Shown: piece by piece, positions 4,974 through 5,091 of the stretch
Numbering within the stretch: the first letter of the stretch is position 1
How the letters are laid out: each line of letters starts with the position of its first letter
DNA from: an uncultured Clostridia bacterium
GTDB lineage: Bacteria > Bacillota > Clostridia > TANB77 > CAG-508
Direction: 5' to 3'
Length of the DNA stretch: 5,091 nucleotides
Assembly (NCBI GenBank): GCA_934162925.1
Contig: CAKPJR010000076.1
Span: 1-5,091, forward strand
Translations under genes and position numbers: made by a program
Notes under the pieces: generated by a model
What the model was told of the DNA's origin: nothing
The model's database searches: none
What the model saw: only the letters and a program-made list of their open reading frames with translations

Positions 4974-5091
4974 CTATTTTTAGAAATGTATAAAAAGTAT
5001 AAAAAAGAGATTTAAAATATTAAAATAAATTTTAAAACAGAAAAATAAATACATAAAAAATTTATTCTATATAAAATAAAAATTTCTTAAA
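4974..5091. other. AT-rich tail without a gene
   Basis: Only A/T-rich sequence is seen, with no open frame or ribosome binding site. A 10-bp AT-only inverted repeat (5024-5033 with 5057-5066) has a 23-base loop and is not a convincing terminator. Confidence 0.5.

Noticed and set aside
5024..5066. Terminator after the 94-residue gene
   Set aside because: The inverted repeat is A/T only with a 23-base loop, as expected by chance here.

Overview
This window looks like a chromosomal piece of a low-GC Gram-positive anaerobe, most likely a member of the Clostridia. The reasons are strong AT bias with AGA/ATA/TTA codon preference, GGAGG-type ribosome binding sites, sigma-A-like promoters, standard-code stops (all tryptophans of the large gene are TGG) and the protein families present. 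The species cannot be named from the sequence.

Layout. (1) Positions 1-483, minus strand: the N-terminal 161 codons of an exported or membrane-anchored protein that runs off the left edge, with a good promoter covered by two overlapping perfect inverted repeats. (2) About 553-1352: a gene-poor stretch. Bases 661-900 are only about 10% G+C, and a degenerate ~30-bp direct repeat occurs three times. (3) 1353-1699: two decayed gene scars facing each other across one shared terminator hairpin. On the plus strand is a ~43-codon piece of a FabI-like enoyl-ACP reductase (SDR fold). On the minus strand is the C-terminal ~50 codons of an HxlR-family regulator with an internal stop. (4) 1778-4483, plus strand: an intact P-type ATPase of the P3B magnesium-transporting (MgtA/MgtB) family with its own promoter. 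It is followed by a very strong terminator. (5) 4566-4649: the C-terminal scar of a tyrosine recombinase whose nucleophilic tyrosine position reads phenylalanine. (6) 4680-4964, plus strand: a 94-residue acidic protein of unknown function whose probable promoter lies inside the integrase scar. (7) An AT-rich tail without a gene.

The only complete genes are the ATPase and the 94-residue protein. They are separated by a terminator and appear to be transcribed independently. The three scars suggest that foreign or dispensable DNA once entered here and has been eroded around the ATPase. The most interesting points are the altered ion-pathway residues of the ATPase, the mismatch between its ribosome binding site and its usable start codons, the promoter apparently taken from integrase coding DNA, and the paired palindromes over the first promoter. 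I found no clear new multi-gene system.
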